From Pseudoruminococcus sp964385235 (GTDB lineage: Bacteria > Bacillota > Clostridia > Oscillospirales > Acutalibacteraceae): a stretch of DNA of 64,000 bases. The notes below the pieces were generated by a model. That model did no database searches. It was not told where the DNA came from and worked only from the letters and a program-made list of their open reading frames with translations. The stretch is from NCBI GenBank assembly GCA_964385235.1, contig CAYLOD010000002.1, positions 1-64,000 of the forward strand. Direction: 5' to 3'. Position 1 is the stretch's first letter; every line of letters starts with the position of its first letter. Both the position numbers and the translations under genes were made by a program. This document shows, piece after piece, positions 8,501 to 16,753 of the stretch.

Positions 8501-11495
8501 CGTGTTCAACATTCAGAACCTTGCGACGCATTACCAACCGTATGAAAGCGAGATAACGGTGCCGGATCCGACAACGTTCGCGAGTTCGTTCAGCGCCCCG
8601 GTTGGATTGCCTAAAGCCGCGGGTACGACGGCGAAAACCGAGGACGCGAATATCGGAACGGGCGGAACTAAAAAAGTTCTGCACTGGTCATCGACAAGCA
8701 AGTTAACCGACCGTACCAATACAACCGCTCGTGATAACCGGTTGGTGACTGTCGAAGCTGACGACCGTACAACGGTAAACGCGAACGACTGCGAGTATAT
8801 GGTATTCGATGTTGCGATACCGGGTGATACAAGTACCGATACACTGGCGCTCAGCAAGATGTATATCAAGCTCACGGACGACACCGGAAAAACCGCGGAG
8901 GGTTATCTGTCGGCGTCACGGCTGATGGGTATCCCCGACATAGTGAAGAATGAATTGAATGCCGTAAGGGTATTGATTAATAAGCTTGATGTAGATGCCG
9001 CGTTTGACTACGCGAATATTAAATATATCAGCTTCCAGTATGACGACCCCGCGAATATATATATCAGCGACTTTATGTTCCAGCCCAAGCCGACGCTGCC
9101 TGCAAATGTCGGATTCGTTAAGAAGCAATCCGAGATACCCGGCTACGGTTCGGCATCATCGGGAAAACTTTCAAACGTAACAGGCGCGCTGTATACGGTT
9201 GATAACGCTACCGAAACCGCTGACGACGACAGTCTGCGCGTGGTTGGCAACGACTCTCTGTTCTTCCTCAAGAATTTGGAAACCGCGACCTTTGCGGATC
9301 AGTTCCGGCGCGGCAGCTATATATATCTTGAAGAAATTCTGACCGAGAAACAGAAAAAGCTGTTCAGCACGACATATTCCGTTTACGACAACGGCAGCGA
9401 GATACCCGTTGCCGATGCGACCGCGAATAAGCATAACGTAACAGGCGGTTCTGTTACAAGCCTTGATACCGTACCGGGCACTAACGTCAACGACGACAGA
9501 ACCGAGGCATATCTCACCGGCACTGATGAAGATAATGCGCAGCTGGCTAACGGCGGTTATACGGAGGCCGCACAGCCCCAAGACGGCAGTAAAGAAACAT
9601 TCGTATTCCGCACATACACCGACACGGGTTCTGCCGATGAACACTTCACAAAGCTCAAGGTTGTATATACCAACACCCCCAATGTGGGTTCGCTCACAAT
9701 AGCCAAGGGTCAGGCGGACGGTTCTGTCGCTCTCGATGGCTCATACACGTTCTATGTTGAGTTCTATGACGTAGGCGCGATGGGACTTGAGGACAGTTCG
9801 ATCGTTATGGGTCCGTACGTTCTTAAGAGCGGTCAGGACACGACTATTACCGGTATACCCGTCGGTACGAAGTTTACGATACACGAGATTCCGTCCGAAG
9901 ACGGTTCGGCGCTCAAGGATGTTACTTGCAGCGGCGAAGGCGTCACCGAGACAAATCCTCCCGTTAAAAATGACTTTGTAATGCTTGATGGAGTATTAAC
10001 GAACAGCCGCTCCGTTACCGGCGAGATCGTACAAAATGAGGGAGCCTACACCTATAATATGCTGAACTATAAGTATCAGGTTATGCTCGAAGTTCAGAAA
10101 GCGTGGGCAAATACCGGAGATCCCAATAATGTCACACTGCCCGACCACGTAGACTTCCAGATCCAGAGACGTGAATGGAATGCAGAGGGCACAGGCGAAT
10201 GGAAGACTGTCATGCAGGACGGCGCCGAAGACGGAGCCGCGGACGGCACACCTGTAGTTATCACCGTATATGCCGACGCGACGCAGAATCCGAGTACCAA
10301 TGAAGCGTGGAAAGCCCTCTACGGTCCGTACGAGTGCTTTGTCGGTAATGATGCTACCCAGGCACCATACGAATACCGGGTAGTCGAGCTGAATAGTGAC
10401 GGCACCCCGTCAGAGGGCGGCGTCTATACCAATGGCAGTGATACGTTCAGGGTTACTTATGACCCGGAGCAAGGTCACATTGACAATGATCCTCAGGCGC
10501 CCTTTGACAGTACGCTTAAATATACGGTGACAAATACCTATATCGAGCTTACGGATTACTCAGCTGTCAAGCAGTGGCAAAACGCTCAGGGCGTTTTGGA
10601 AGCTCCCCCCGCGGGAACAGCGCTGGAGCTTGTCCTGAAGTCTAAAGTATCCGGCGCCGGTGATGATACCTATGCGGAGGTTCGCAGGCTGACGCTTACG
10701 CTTAACAGCGGCTCGGACGGGTTTGTCGAATCATCGCCCACAGCTGACGGCGACACCTTTGAGTTTGACGGTGACGCCACCAAGTGGAAAGTAACGTTTA
10801 ACAATCTGCCCGTACTAGATGCCGAGGGGAATACTTTGGAATATCTTATCGAGGAAACAGATGTGCCGGGCTATACGCATGTAACCCCGGATACTTACGA
10901 CGACGCTGCACGGCAGTGGACGATTACAAACAAGGAGATTCTCGGCGTAACAAGTCACAAAGTTACCAAGCAGTGGGCCGACGGTCTGCCTGATGCGGAC
11001 GCGGATATAACCCTGCAGCTCCAGCAGACCAACGCTGCCGATCCGCAGGATGGCGACTGGACGCCTGCCGACACCGTGGAAAACTACGAGATAGTTATCC
11101 ATTACAGCGCCGCTGACGGGACCATATCCGTTACCAATGCGGCTGACGGCACTAATCTTTCTTCGGGCTCGTCCGGCGGCATTCCCGAGTGGTACTACAC
11201 ATGGGATAACCTGCCCGCGGAGAACGAGGGCGGTCCGCTGCAGTACCGCGTAGTTGAAACCCAATGCTGCGCCGGCTACTATATGTCGTCACAGCAAACC
11301 GTCGGAACGGCGACTACTATAGTCAACAAAAAGAACCCGGTATTGCCCGAGACGGGCGGCTTCCCCCTTATGTTTAACTTAGCTTTATTTGGAATAGGTG
11401 CGATCGCGTTGTCGCTGCTCACCATCTATTTAAATAAAAAGTACAATATCTTTGATCGAATAAAGAATATTATTCGCAATTCTAAGGGGGTTTGA
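5589..11495 (+). CDS. giant sortase-anchored surface protein, probable pilus tip adhesin
   Basis: A 1,968-residue secreted, wall-anchored protein. The GGAGG site (5576-5580) is 8 nt from the ATG at 5589 but only 2 nt from an ATG at 5583, so 5589 was chosen. A basic, hydrophobic signal peptide ends near an AxA site (ADAA). Next comes a beta-sandwich region (about 36-135) resembling starch-binding modules of the CBM25/26 kind (TVYFDNSS), then unrecognised beta-rich regions. A fibro-slime/PA14-like domain follows, with hallmark GDDDVWVYIDDQLVLDVGGD at about 838-857. The C-terminal third (about 1365-1915) is four Cna-B-type repeats with candidate isopeptide Lys (VQKAW, VKQW, VTKQW) and Glu (VVELN, IEETD, VVETQ). 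It ends LPETG (1919-1923), a TM helix and an unusually long basic tail of about 20 residues. First in the pilus operon. Role as tip adhesin is inferred; the ligand is unknown. Confidence 0.85.
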   Translation: MVVTLKKKLTSCVAVVCALMILIGILPVNILGRNNSADAAGNITVYFDNSSGAWSSGTSMSIYWLTSETTGYGPEAMTAVTGRTKIYSAKVPSNAKGMIFISGTGWSDNQHQTVNIFWDTSSVYSMGKYNDGQNTLHRGDNIASTTLTDGMCFMLSGQWGVNEGNNGDSGKYICKLNTTFVPPVTIPSHANQTMTFVNLAGANNAFTARFTSDDFSTASSVTIPSSGSFTVPADSTSYGPYTKVAFRDSQGHELGPYYLEDYYTGSKFLTFYHATTDLGGVPVAGYWGEPPGTSAVNKQKLYFNSSDFTGEITDVTVGSQSGIAVQTAEDGTKYIDVPAGTLLNTVIKVTCGERIYYFYWRSTTNDMVTITDDVASVGSRYMSANDLDDGIYFDATFSKLSYEGDATNNNTMPAQGSNVIYLVEYNSANTVLVTITMSKYTNVTIDGHTYTDLYHTSNQLLDSCTTIRFKSENITANTGSGVTVALPKTGFQDLTRPCFYADTSDDTIYSGQNRGGYWDEVCTIRDAETGKSKDVVDISTGTFTNDPEKLYVNTTLYDYYSDYELNGNSRSSYSNSAGGSQRNWSIYRQFNQALSDYYANHEVQDPMYEGHFQPSVWNYVPFSDIAGTLDLFGYSDINRFMSNNNSLYDYKGDRYDSDATHAYKYVTQGLVGDKLANGVITTHDNVTMPYFDSAFLEGNNSKNAVLGEVYNDVSFPFAKNTKTYDGGGTVDYWHYDATNTSLILQNNNNDYFLNSVTPTDYYLNWGSGQKDTTDGAKTAHGFFPFNESLKSLASTSLDSAKYNYGFGMRMEFKFRLTEDGKVLDSLGNPQDITFDFSGDDDVWVYIDDQLVLDVGGDHSQADGTIDFATNTSTVSAVKPSANKPNVPNGGLDVKSYFTLIGDSGTPGSSITHTATTEHTLVMYYMERGQWESNMLVEFNFPDSNVLEVQKEVKSTNVNPEFRSYFEENSNFVFNIQNLATHYQPYESEITVPDPTTFASSFSAPVGLPKAAGTTAKTEDANIGTGGTKKVLHWSSTSKLTDRTNTTARDNRLVTVEADDRTTVNANDCEYMVFDVAIPGDTSTDTLALSKMYIKLTDDTGKTAEGYLSASRLMGIPDIVKNELNAVRVLINKLDVDAAFDYANIKYISFQYDDPANIYISDFMFQPKPTLPANVGFVKKQSEIPGYGSASSGKLSNVTGALYTVDNATETADDDSLRVVGNDSLFFLKNLETATFADQFRRGSYIYLEEILTEKQKKLFSTTYSVYDNGSEIPVADATANKHNVTGGSVTSLDTVPGTNVNDDRTEAYLTGTDEDNAQLANGGYTEAAQPQDGSKETFVFRTYTDTGSADEHFTKLKVVYTNTPNVGSLTIAKGQADGSVALDGSYTFYVEFYDVGAMGLEDSSIVMGPYVLKSGQDTTITGIPVGTKFTIHEIPSEDGSALKDVTCSGEGVTETNPPVKNDFVMLDGVLTNSRSVTGEIVQNEGAYTYNMLNYKYQVMLEVQKAWANTGDPNNVTLPDHVDFQIQRREWNAEGTGEWKTVMQDGAEDGAADGTPVVITVYADATQNPSTNEAWKALYGPYECFVGNDATQAPYEYRVVELNSDGTPSEGGVYTNGSDTFRVTYDPEQGHIDNDPQAPFDSTLKYTVTNTYIELTDYSAVKQWQNAQGVLEAPPAGTALELVLKSKVSGAGDDTYAEVRRLTLTLNSGSDGFVESSPTADGDTFEFDGDATKWKVTFNNLPVLDAEGNTLEYLIEETDVPGYTHVTPDTYDDAARQWTITNKEILGVTSHKVTKQWADGLPDADADITLQLQQTNAADPQDGDWTPADTVENYEIVIHYSAADGTISVTNAADGTNLSSGSSGGIPEWYYTWDNLPAENEGGPLQYRVVETQCCAGYYMSSQQTVGTATTIVNKKNPVLPETGGFPLMFNLALFGIGAIALSLLTIYLNKKYNIFDRIKNIIRNSKGV

Positions 11496-11498
11496 TAT

Positions 11499-11566
11499 TA
11501 TCTTTTATTGTAGCTGCGCGCGCGTATTTTGTGTGAGGTACGCGCGTACCGCTAAAAGATATTTTT
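11499..11566 (+). terminator. two-tier stem-loop with T-run between adhesin and backbone pilin
   Basis: Outer arms TATCTTTTA (11499-11507) and TAAAAGATA (11553-11561) enclose inner arms CGCGCGTA (11519-11526) and TACGCGCG (11539-11546), followed by TTTTT. It sits four nucleotides after the adhesin stop and 37 nt before the backbone pilin start, so it probably attenuates rather than ends the operon, or protects a processed pilin mRNA. Confidence 0.65.
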
Positions 11567-11602
11567 CACACAAATATAAATATGTCAAATGGAGGCAAAA
11601 TT

Positions 11603-13519
11603 ATGAAAAGTAAACTTTTGAAATGCTTGAGCATCGGCATAACTGCCGCTATGCTCGCGGTGTCAGTAATCCCCTTGTCCGCACCGTCTGTTTTGGCGGC
11701 GGGCGAAGAAGATTACTACGCATACTTTACTCTTCCGGTAAAAGATACTGAAGATATGAAATACTCTATCTATCAGATAGCAGATGCTACATCTTATGAT
11801 CCGGATTCGGGCTTTGTAACGTATACTGTTGACCCTTTGTTCACTAATGATGAGCATAGCCGTCCTTTGTTTAAGGCTGACGCTCAAGGCAGAATCATTT
11901 ACACCACAATCGAAGGTACCGAAGTTTTGTTTGATGTCGAGAATTTTTCAGAGAAAAATCTTGAATACAGCGGGCAGCAATATAGCCGTGACCTTATAGA
12001 TGCCGCCGCCAGGGTCGGTGATATGGTGAAGGCAAACTCCCCAACCGCATATGAAAACGAGGTTGAAAACTCTGCAGGTGCCAATTTATTTACCTCCAAA
12101 CCGATGGAAAAATTGGAAAACGGCTTAAAGGTAAAACTTGCTAACGGTCTGTACATCATGATAGGCGAAGGTGCGAAGATTTCATCTCCGAACATTATCC
12201 CTGTTGCTAACTATGAGACTGCGGAACCCGATGCAAGTACGGAGTCTACACAACTTTATGATAAAGGCGCCGATATCACCGTCGACAAAACTATAACCGC
12301 TGTCGGTACAGGCACAAACGAACAAAATGTTGCCGATAACGCTGACTGGGGCTCTAAAGCGAATAACGGCAATTCCGCGGAGGTTCGTGTCGGTTCAAAG
12401 GTCAGCTTCATGATCGATTCCATGACGCCGTCATATGATACCAGCGTAAAAGATGCGATAAACGACGGTACTTTAACTTCATTAGTAGCAGATCCGCTTC
12501 AGCCTGAAGATGATGCGGGTATAGTCAACTATGTTATCTATGATGACCCGTCGCCGAGCCTTACTATAGATATGGATACTGTAAAAGTCTCTGTAGCCAA
12601 TGAAGATAACGTGGGTAAATTAGCCTCTGATGTCGCGGAAGACGGCTGGATTGAAGTTATTGATGATAATGCCGCACAGTTTAACGTGGGTGATGCTACA
12701 CCCGCTACCACAGCTGCGGATATAATGACCGTTGAAACAATAGCAACCGGATCCTTGAGTACTAATCCGTTTGTTCAACAAGCATATAATAATCACAATG
12801 ATGGCGCTGGCTTTAAAGTCGTGTTCACTGATAAGTTTATTGTGAACCAGATGGATCGTGCCGTTAAGGTCGAGTTTGACGCTACTGTTAATGATACGCT
12901 TGAAGACGATCAAAATTTGTCCGGTGCCGTAAAGGGTTATGAGATGCCTAACACGGGTCTTGTACAGTATGATAACATGTACACCGACGGTGAGAGAGAT
13001 GCGACTGTCCACGCTGAGACTGTTAAACTCTACCGTATCACGATAGAAATCGATAAGGTTGATGGTACTGATACCCCTATGGCCGGTGTTACATTTACGA
13101 TTTACGATTCAACCGGTCAAACTGCTGTAACTAATCCGCAAACAACACTCAGCGACGGTACTATAACATTTGATGAACTGCCCGCCGGCACATATGTACT
13201 GAAAGAGACGCCTAAACAGGGCTATCAAACCGCTCCTGACATAACGTTTACAATAACGGCTGCAACCGGTAATTCGGGCGGCTACGAGGGTCAGTATAAT
13301 CTGAAAGTTACTAACCCGGTAGAAGGCATTGGCTTTGTAAATGGCAAACTGTCACTTGTTCCGAATGCCTTAAAGATCGTCAACTACAAAGGTCAGGAAC
13401 TCCCCGGCACGGGCGGCATGGGCACCGTGATCTTCACAGTTGTCGGCGTCGGCGTTATAGTTCTCGCGGGCGTACTGCTTGTAGTTTACATGAGAAAGAG
13501 ACGTGTTGACGAGGACTGA
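11603..13519 (+). CDS. major (backbone) pilin, LPGTG-anchored
   Basis: 638-residue secreted pilin. The start at 11603 was chosen because GGAGG (11591-11595) lies 7 nt before it; an ATG at 11582 would place that site inside the gene. Signal peptide ends about VLAAG; mature region is beta-rich with a C-terminal Cna-B/SpaA-like domain containing the E-box-like YVLKETPKQGY (Glu about 535). Sorting signal LPGTG (600-604), TM helix, and short basic tail RKRR. A canonical YPK pilin motif is not visible; K229 in ITVDKTI is a candidate cross-linking lysine. Two class C sortases follow, which fits a polymerised backbone. Low sequence conservation of pilins means no named family is claimed. Confidence 0.85.
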   Translation: MKSKLLKCLSIGITAAMLAVSVIPLSAPSVLAAGEEDYYAYFTLPVKDTEDMKYSIYQIADATSYDPDSGFVTYTVDPLFTNDEHSRPLFKADAQGRIIYTTIEGTEVLFDVENFSEKNLEYSGQQYSRDLIDAAARVGDMVKANSPTAYENEVENSAGANLFTSKPMEKLENGLKVKLANGLYIMIGEGAKISSPNIIPVANYETAEPDASTESTQLYDKGADITVDKTITAVGTGTNEQNVADNADWGSKANNGNSAEVRVGSKVSFMIDSMTPSYDTSVKDAINDGTLTSLVADPLQPEDDAGIVNYVIYDDPSPSLTIDMDTVKVSVANEDNVGKLASDVAEDGWIEVIDDNAAQFNVGDATPATTAADIMTVETIATGSLSTNPFVQQAYNNHNDGAGFKVVFTDKFIVNQMDRAVKVEFDATVNDTLEDDQNLSGAVKGYEMPNTGLVQYDNMYTDGERDATVHAETVKLYRITIEIDKVDGTDTPMAGVTFTIYDSTGQTAVTNPQTTLSDGTITFDELPAGTYVLKETPKQGYQTAPDITFTITAATGNSGGYEGQYNLKVTNPVEGIGFVNGKLSLVPNALKIVNYKGQELPGTGGMGTVIFTVVGVGVIVLAGVLLVVYMRKRRVDED

Positions 13520-13555
13520 TAACCTCATCTGTACGTTCTGCTGACTGAAATACTT

Positions 13556-13594
13556 AAAATCCTCCGATGCGGCTCCGCCGCGTCGGTGGGTTTT
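13556..13594 (+). terminator. terminator/attenuator after the backbone pilin
   Basis: A 17-bp stem from AAAATCC...GATGCGG (13556-13572) to CCGCGTCGG...GGGTTTT (13578-13594) with one mismatch and two wobbles, a CTCCG loop, and A/T tracts at both ends. Read-through is needed to express the sortase genes downstream, so it probably lowers their level relative to pilin. Confidence 0.7.
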
Positions 13595-13638
13595 CCGAAA
13601 GGTTTGGTTTGTCATAGATGAAGCGAACCTTTCGGAAA
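13592..13638. other. perfect 13-bp inverted repeat ahead of the first sortase gene
   Basis: TTTCCGAAAGGTT (13592-13604) and AACCTTTCGGAAA (13626-13638) around a 21-nt loop. It overlaps the terminator's T-tract by three bases, so the two structures compete or stack. The ribosome site of the sortase gene lies just downstream. Confidence 0.55.
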
Positions 13639-13663
13639 GCCTCGCGAAAGGACGCGTTCCGTT

Positions 13664-14554
13664 TTGAAAAAAAAAGTACGCAAAAGGTTATGGCCGCTTT
13701 TGGTGGCTGCTCTGCTGTTTTTCATAGGTGTCGCGTCGATTCTGTACCCGCTTGTGAGCAATCTGATTTCGGTAGTGAGCGCTGAAACGGTCATATCCGA
13801 CTACAAGAGTAGAGTGCAGGATTTGTCCGACGACAAAACTGAAGATATAATGAAAAAGGCTCACTTGTTTAACCGCCTGCTTTATGAGGGCACCGCCGGT
13901 AAAGATGACGCGTTGTGCCTTTCTATAGTCGATCACCTGATATGTTACCTTGATATACCGTCGATATCCGTATACCTTCCCGTGTACTACGGCACGACCG
14001 ATGATGTACTTGAAAAGGGCTGCGGGTATCTTGAGAATACTTCTCTGCCGGTCGGCGGCGCCAACACGCATTGTGTCATAGCGGGACATACGGGTCTGCC
14101 TACCGCCGAAATGCTTACGGATCTCGATCAAGTCAAGGAGGGCGAGCTGTTCTATATCCATACGCTTAACGAGATTTTAGCCTATCGTGTAGACAAGATT
14201 GAGTCGGTTCTGCCCGATATGGTTGATGACATCGCGATAATCCCGGGCAGGGATCTTGTTACTCTGCTGACATGTACGCCGTATGGCGTAAACGACCACC
14301 GCCTTCTGGTGCGTGGTACACGCGTTTCGTATAACCCCGGGGAAGAAGAAGCGGCGGATCTTTCGCCGATGCCCGTTACTGAGGACGAGCGCACTGCCGA
14401 GATAGTACGGCAGACAGCCTTTATAGCTGTTATCATTCTGGCGTCGATTATTGTGTTTGTCACCGCTTGCGTTCTGCTCGGCGGTAACAGAAAAAAGAGC
14501 AAAAACCCGCCTCATGTTGATAATGACGCCCTTTCTGAAAAGCGGGAGGAATAG
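13664..14554 (+). CDS. srtC: class C (pilin-polymerising) sortase 1
   Basis: Membrane transpeptidase of 296 residues that joins pilin subunits through cleaved LPxTG motifs. N-terminal TM anchor (about 8-30), sortase fold with catalytic His142 (AGHTGL), Cys204 (LLTCTPYG) and Arg213 (NDHRLLVRG), and a C-terminal TM segment typical of class C enzymes. It begins with TTG; no other start precedes the anchor, and AAAGGA lies about 11 nt upstream. A second sortase starts 3 nt after its stop, so the two are co-translated. Expression probably depends on read-through of the stem-loops just upstream. Confidence 0.93.
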   Translation: MKKKVRKRLWPLLVAALLFFIGVASILYPLVSNLISVVSAETVISDYKSRVQDLSDDKTEDIMKKAHLFNRLLYEGTAGKDDALCLSIVDHLICYLDIPSISVYLPVYYGTTDDVLEKGCGYLENTSLPVGGANTHCVIAGHTGLPTAEMLTDLDQVKEGELFYIHTLNEILAYRVDKIESVLPDMVDDIAIIPGRDLVTLLTCTPYGVNDHRLLVRGTRVSYNPGEEEAADLSPMPVTEDERTAEIVRQTAFIAVIILASIIVFVTACVLLGGNRKKSKNPPHVDNDALSEKREE

Positions 14555-14557
14555 AGT

Positions 14558-15442
14558 ATGTCGCACATAAAGAAGCGCATCAGGCGCAGAATACCTATTG
14601 CGTTGCTTTTTCTGCTTCTGCTCGTCGGCGTTGGTTTTCTGATATACCCCACGTTAAGCGACTGGGTATCGCGGTATACTTCTTATACAGAGATAGTTTC
14701 ATACAGCCTGGCTATTAAAAACGCGGGCAAGTCCGAAATCGAGAAGCTGCGTAAGCTTGCCGTGGAATACAACGAAGTGCTTGCCGGAAGCGACAGCGGG
14801 CAGCTTTCGGCTGTGAGCTATGACGATCTCCTCGCCGTAACTGATGCGATAGCTTATGTAGACATTCCTAAGGTCAGTATATATCTTCCGGTTTTTCACG
14901 GGTTATCCGATGACCGCCTGCAAAACGGCGTCGGACATATGGAGGGCACGTCCCTCCCCATCGGCGGCGAGAGTACGCATTGTGTTTTAGCCGCTCATAC
15001 GGGCTTGCCGACGTCCAGCCTTTTCACCGACATTGACCGTCTTGTTTTGGGAGATGTGTTTTACATTCATGTACTCGATGAAATACTCGCGTACAGGGTT
15101 GATCAGATTAAAGTTGTTCTCCCCGATGAAACGGACGATATTAGGATCGTCAAGGGCGAGGACTATGTGACGCTCCTGACCTGTACGCCGTATGGAATAA
15201 ACGACCACAGACTTCTGGTCCGAGGCACGCGCATTCCGTACACGGAACCTTTTGACCCCGATAAGCAGGACGCTTTGTACCCGATGGCCCCGGTTAAGTC
15301 AGCCGATCGGACAGTAGCGCCTGTCGAAACGGTCCTCTGGTTCTGGGGTACGGTAGCCGCAGCGGCTGTTGTCTCTGTAATTCTCTTGATTCTGTTTTTG
15401 CCTATCGGCAAAAAACGAAATAAAAAGCAAACTGAACCTTAA
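14558..15442 (+). CDS. srtC: class C (pilin-polymerising) sortase 2
   Basis: A 294-residue paralogue of the preceding sortase, with the same layout: N-terminal TM, catalytic His147 (AAHTGL), Cys209 (LLTCTPYG), Arg218 (NDHRLLVRG), and a C-terminal TM plus basic tail. GGAGGA lies 8 nt upstream within the end of the first sortase gene. The sequences around the active site are nearly the same but the N-terminal regions have diverged, which suggests an old tandem duplication and possibly separate roles, one for the backbone and one for accessory pilins. That division is inferred from other pilus islands. Confidence 0.93.
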   Translation: MSHIKKRIRRRIPIALLFLLLLVGVGFLIYPTLSDWVSRYTSYTEIVSYSLAIKNAGKSEIEKLRKLAVEYNEVLAGSDSGQLSAVSYDDLLAVTDAIAYVDIPKVSIYLPVFHGLSDDRLQNGVGHMEGTSLPIGGESTHCVLAAHTGLPTSSLFTDIDRLVLGDVFYIHVLDEILAYRVDQIKVVLPDETDDIRIVKGEDYVTLLTCTPYGINDHRLLVRGTRIPYTEPFDPDKQDALYPMAPVKSADRTVAPVETVLWFWGTVAAAAVVSVILLILFLPIGKKRNKKQTEP

Positions 15443-15476
15443 AATTTATATTAAATTTTGTTGGGAGGAAATCAAT

Positions 15477-16553
15477 ATGAAGTTTAGATCTATCAAAAAG
15501 GCTGTCGCGGTATTGCTTGTGTGCGCTTTTGCCTGCTGTTTTTCGGTATTTTCGAGCGCGCTTGATACTCCCGCGACAGGCTCTGTCACTGTTGACGTCA
15601 CACCCGAAACCGAGGGCATTGTGCTTCGGCTTTACGAAGTCGCGGACGTTGTAAACGGCGAGTTTGTTATGAATGATGAGTTTGCCGCCGCCGGCGTTGA
15701 CATAACCAACCTGCCGGATGCCGACGCCGCACAGGTTGCCGCCGAGGAGCTTCAGACCTTTGCGGAATCGTCCTCCCTGACGACCGGAATCGACGTTGCT
15801 ATAGACTCCGACGGCAAGGCTGTTTTCTCCGGTCTTTCCGTTGATAAAGTATATCTCATTTATCAAGCCGAGATGGGGATGATCTCTATACAGTCTATGC
15901 TGGTTCAAGTGCCGGTTACTAACGATACTTCCACCGTCTATGATATAACAGTTGCCGCCAAGTTCGCCGACAATTCCGACGCTTACATCTCAGCTGTTAT
16001 CCTGAACAAGGTTGACGATTCACAAAAGCCGCTTCAAGGCGCTGTATTCGCTTTCCAGAGCAAGGAGTACTACACGGACGCTTCGATTGTTCCCGATGAC
16101 GCCGACAAGGGCAGCGACTCAAACGGTGACTACTATTGGAAAGCATACGGTCCTGATCTTACGACTAACGAATATGGTCAGATAGTTGTAGAGAAAATAC
16201 CTTTCGGCACTTATCGCTTTATCGAGGTCAAGGCCCCGGACGGCTATATCCTCGATTCCACACCGCACGAGTTTGAGCTTAACACCGCCGGATCCGTTCA
16301 GGTTGAAAACGGCGTTTACAGCGTGGCGAAGGGCACTATCGGCGAGCTTACGGTCATAAATGAGTCCGTTCCCCCCGAGTCGTCCACACCCCCGCCCGCG
16401 TCATCAGTTTCCCCGCCTCCGTCTGAAGCGCCGGTAAATCCCCCTGTCTTGACGGGTGACAGCATGAACGTTCTCCCGTTCCTGTTTGCGGCTGTCGCGG
16501 CGGCATTTGTGATAGTCCTCGCGGTCAAACGTTCCTCCCGCAAAGAGAGATAA
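15477..16553 (+). CDS. minor/basal pilin with degenerate sorting motif
   Basis: 358-residue secreted protein: signal peptide (cleavage about SSALDTP), an N-terminal pilin-like domain, a second Cna-B/SpaA-like domain with a candidate lysine in VILNKVDDS and E-box-like FIEVKAPDGY, then a Pro/Ser-rich linker (about 300-325) and a TM helix with basic tail. The pentapeptide before the membrane segment is PVLTGD-like rather than LPxTG, so the sorting signal is degenerate. The proline linker and the position after the sortases suggest a basal, wall-proximal subunit. A GGGAGG site lies 9 nt before the ATG. Last gene of the pilus operon. Confidence 0.8.
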   Translation: MKFRSIKKAVAVLLVCAFACCFSVFSSALDTPATGSVTVDVTPETEGIVLRLYEVADVVNGEFVMNDEFAAAGVDITNLPDADAAQVAAEELQTFAESSSLTTGIDVAIDSDGKAVFSGLSVDKVYLIYQAEMGMISIQSMLVQVPVTNDTSTVYDITVAAKFADNSDAYISAVILNKVDDSQKPLQGAVFAFQSKEYYTDASIVPDDADKGSDSNGDYYWKAYGPDLTTNEYGQIVVEKIPFGTYRFIEVKAPDGYILDSTPHEFELNTAGSVQVENGVYSVAKGTIGELTVINESVPPESSTPPPASSVSPPPSEAPVNPPVLTGDSMNVLPFLFAAVAAAFVIVLAVKRSSRKER

Positions 16554-16587
16554 ACTGTAATATATTAACGGGTCAAGCCCCTTACTG

Positions 16588-16620
16588 AAGGTCCTGCCGC
16601 AGCGCGGGACCTTTATTTTT
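16588..16620 (+). terminator. terminator of the pilus operon
   Basis: AAGGTCC (16588-16594) pairs with GGACCTT (16607-16613), followed by TATTTTT. Confidence 0.85.
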
Positions 16621-16674
16621 CTGTCAATATGCCCTCACCGTCAGATTACCCCGCCTGACGCGGCAAAAAAGCAT

Positions 16675-16709
16675 AAAAAACGGCACAGCCGCATTTTACG
16701 ACTATGCCG
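16675..16709 (-). terminator. terminator of prfB
   Basis: Minus strand: stem of CGGCATAGTCG with CGGCTGTGCCG (two wobble pairs; 16681-16709) followed by a run of six T. Confidence 0.75.
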
Positions 16710-16753
16710 GATTTTTCGGTGATTATGGGATACATAATTTAGGCGGAGGGGTT

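Noticed and set aside
11603..13519. Canonical YPK pilin motif in the backbone pilin
   Set aside because: No WxxxVxVYPK-like stretch was found; only a candidate lysine in ITVDKTI is offered.
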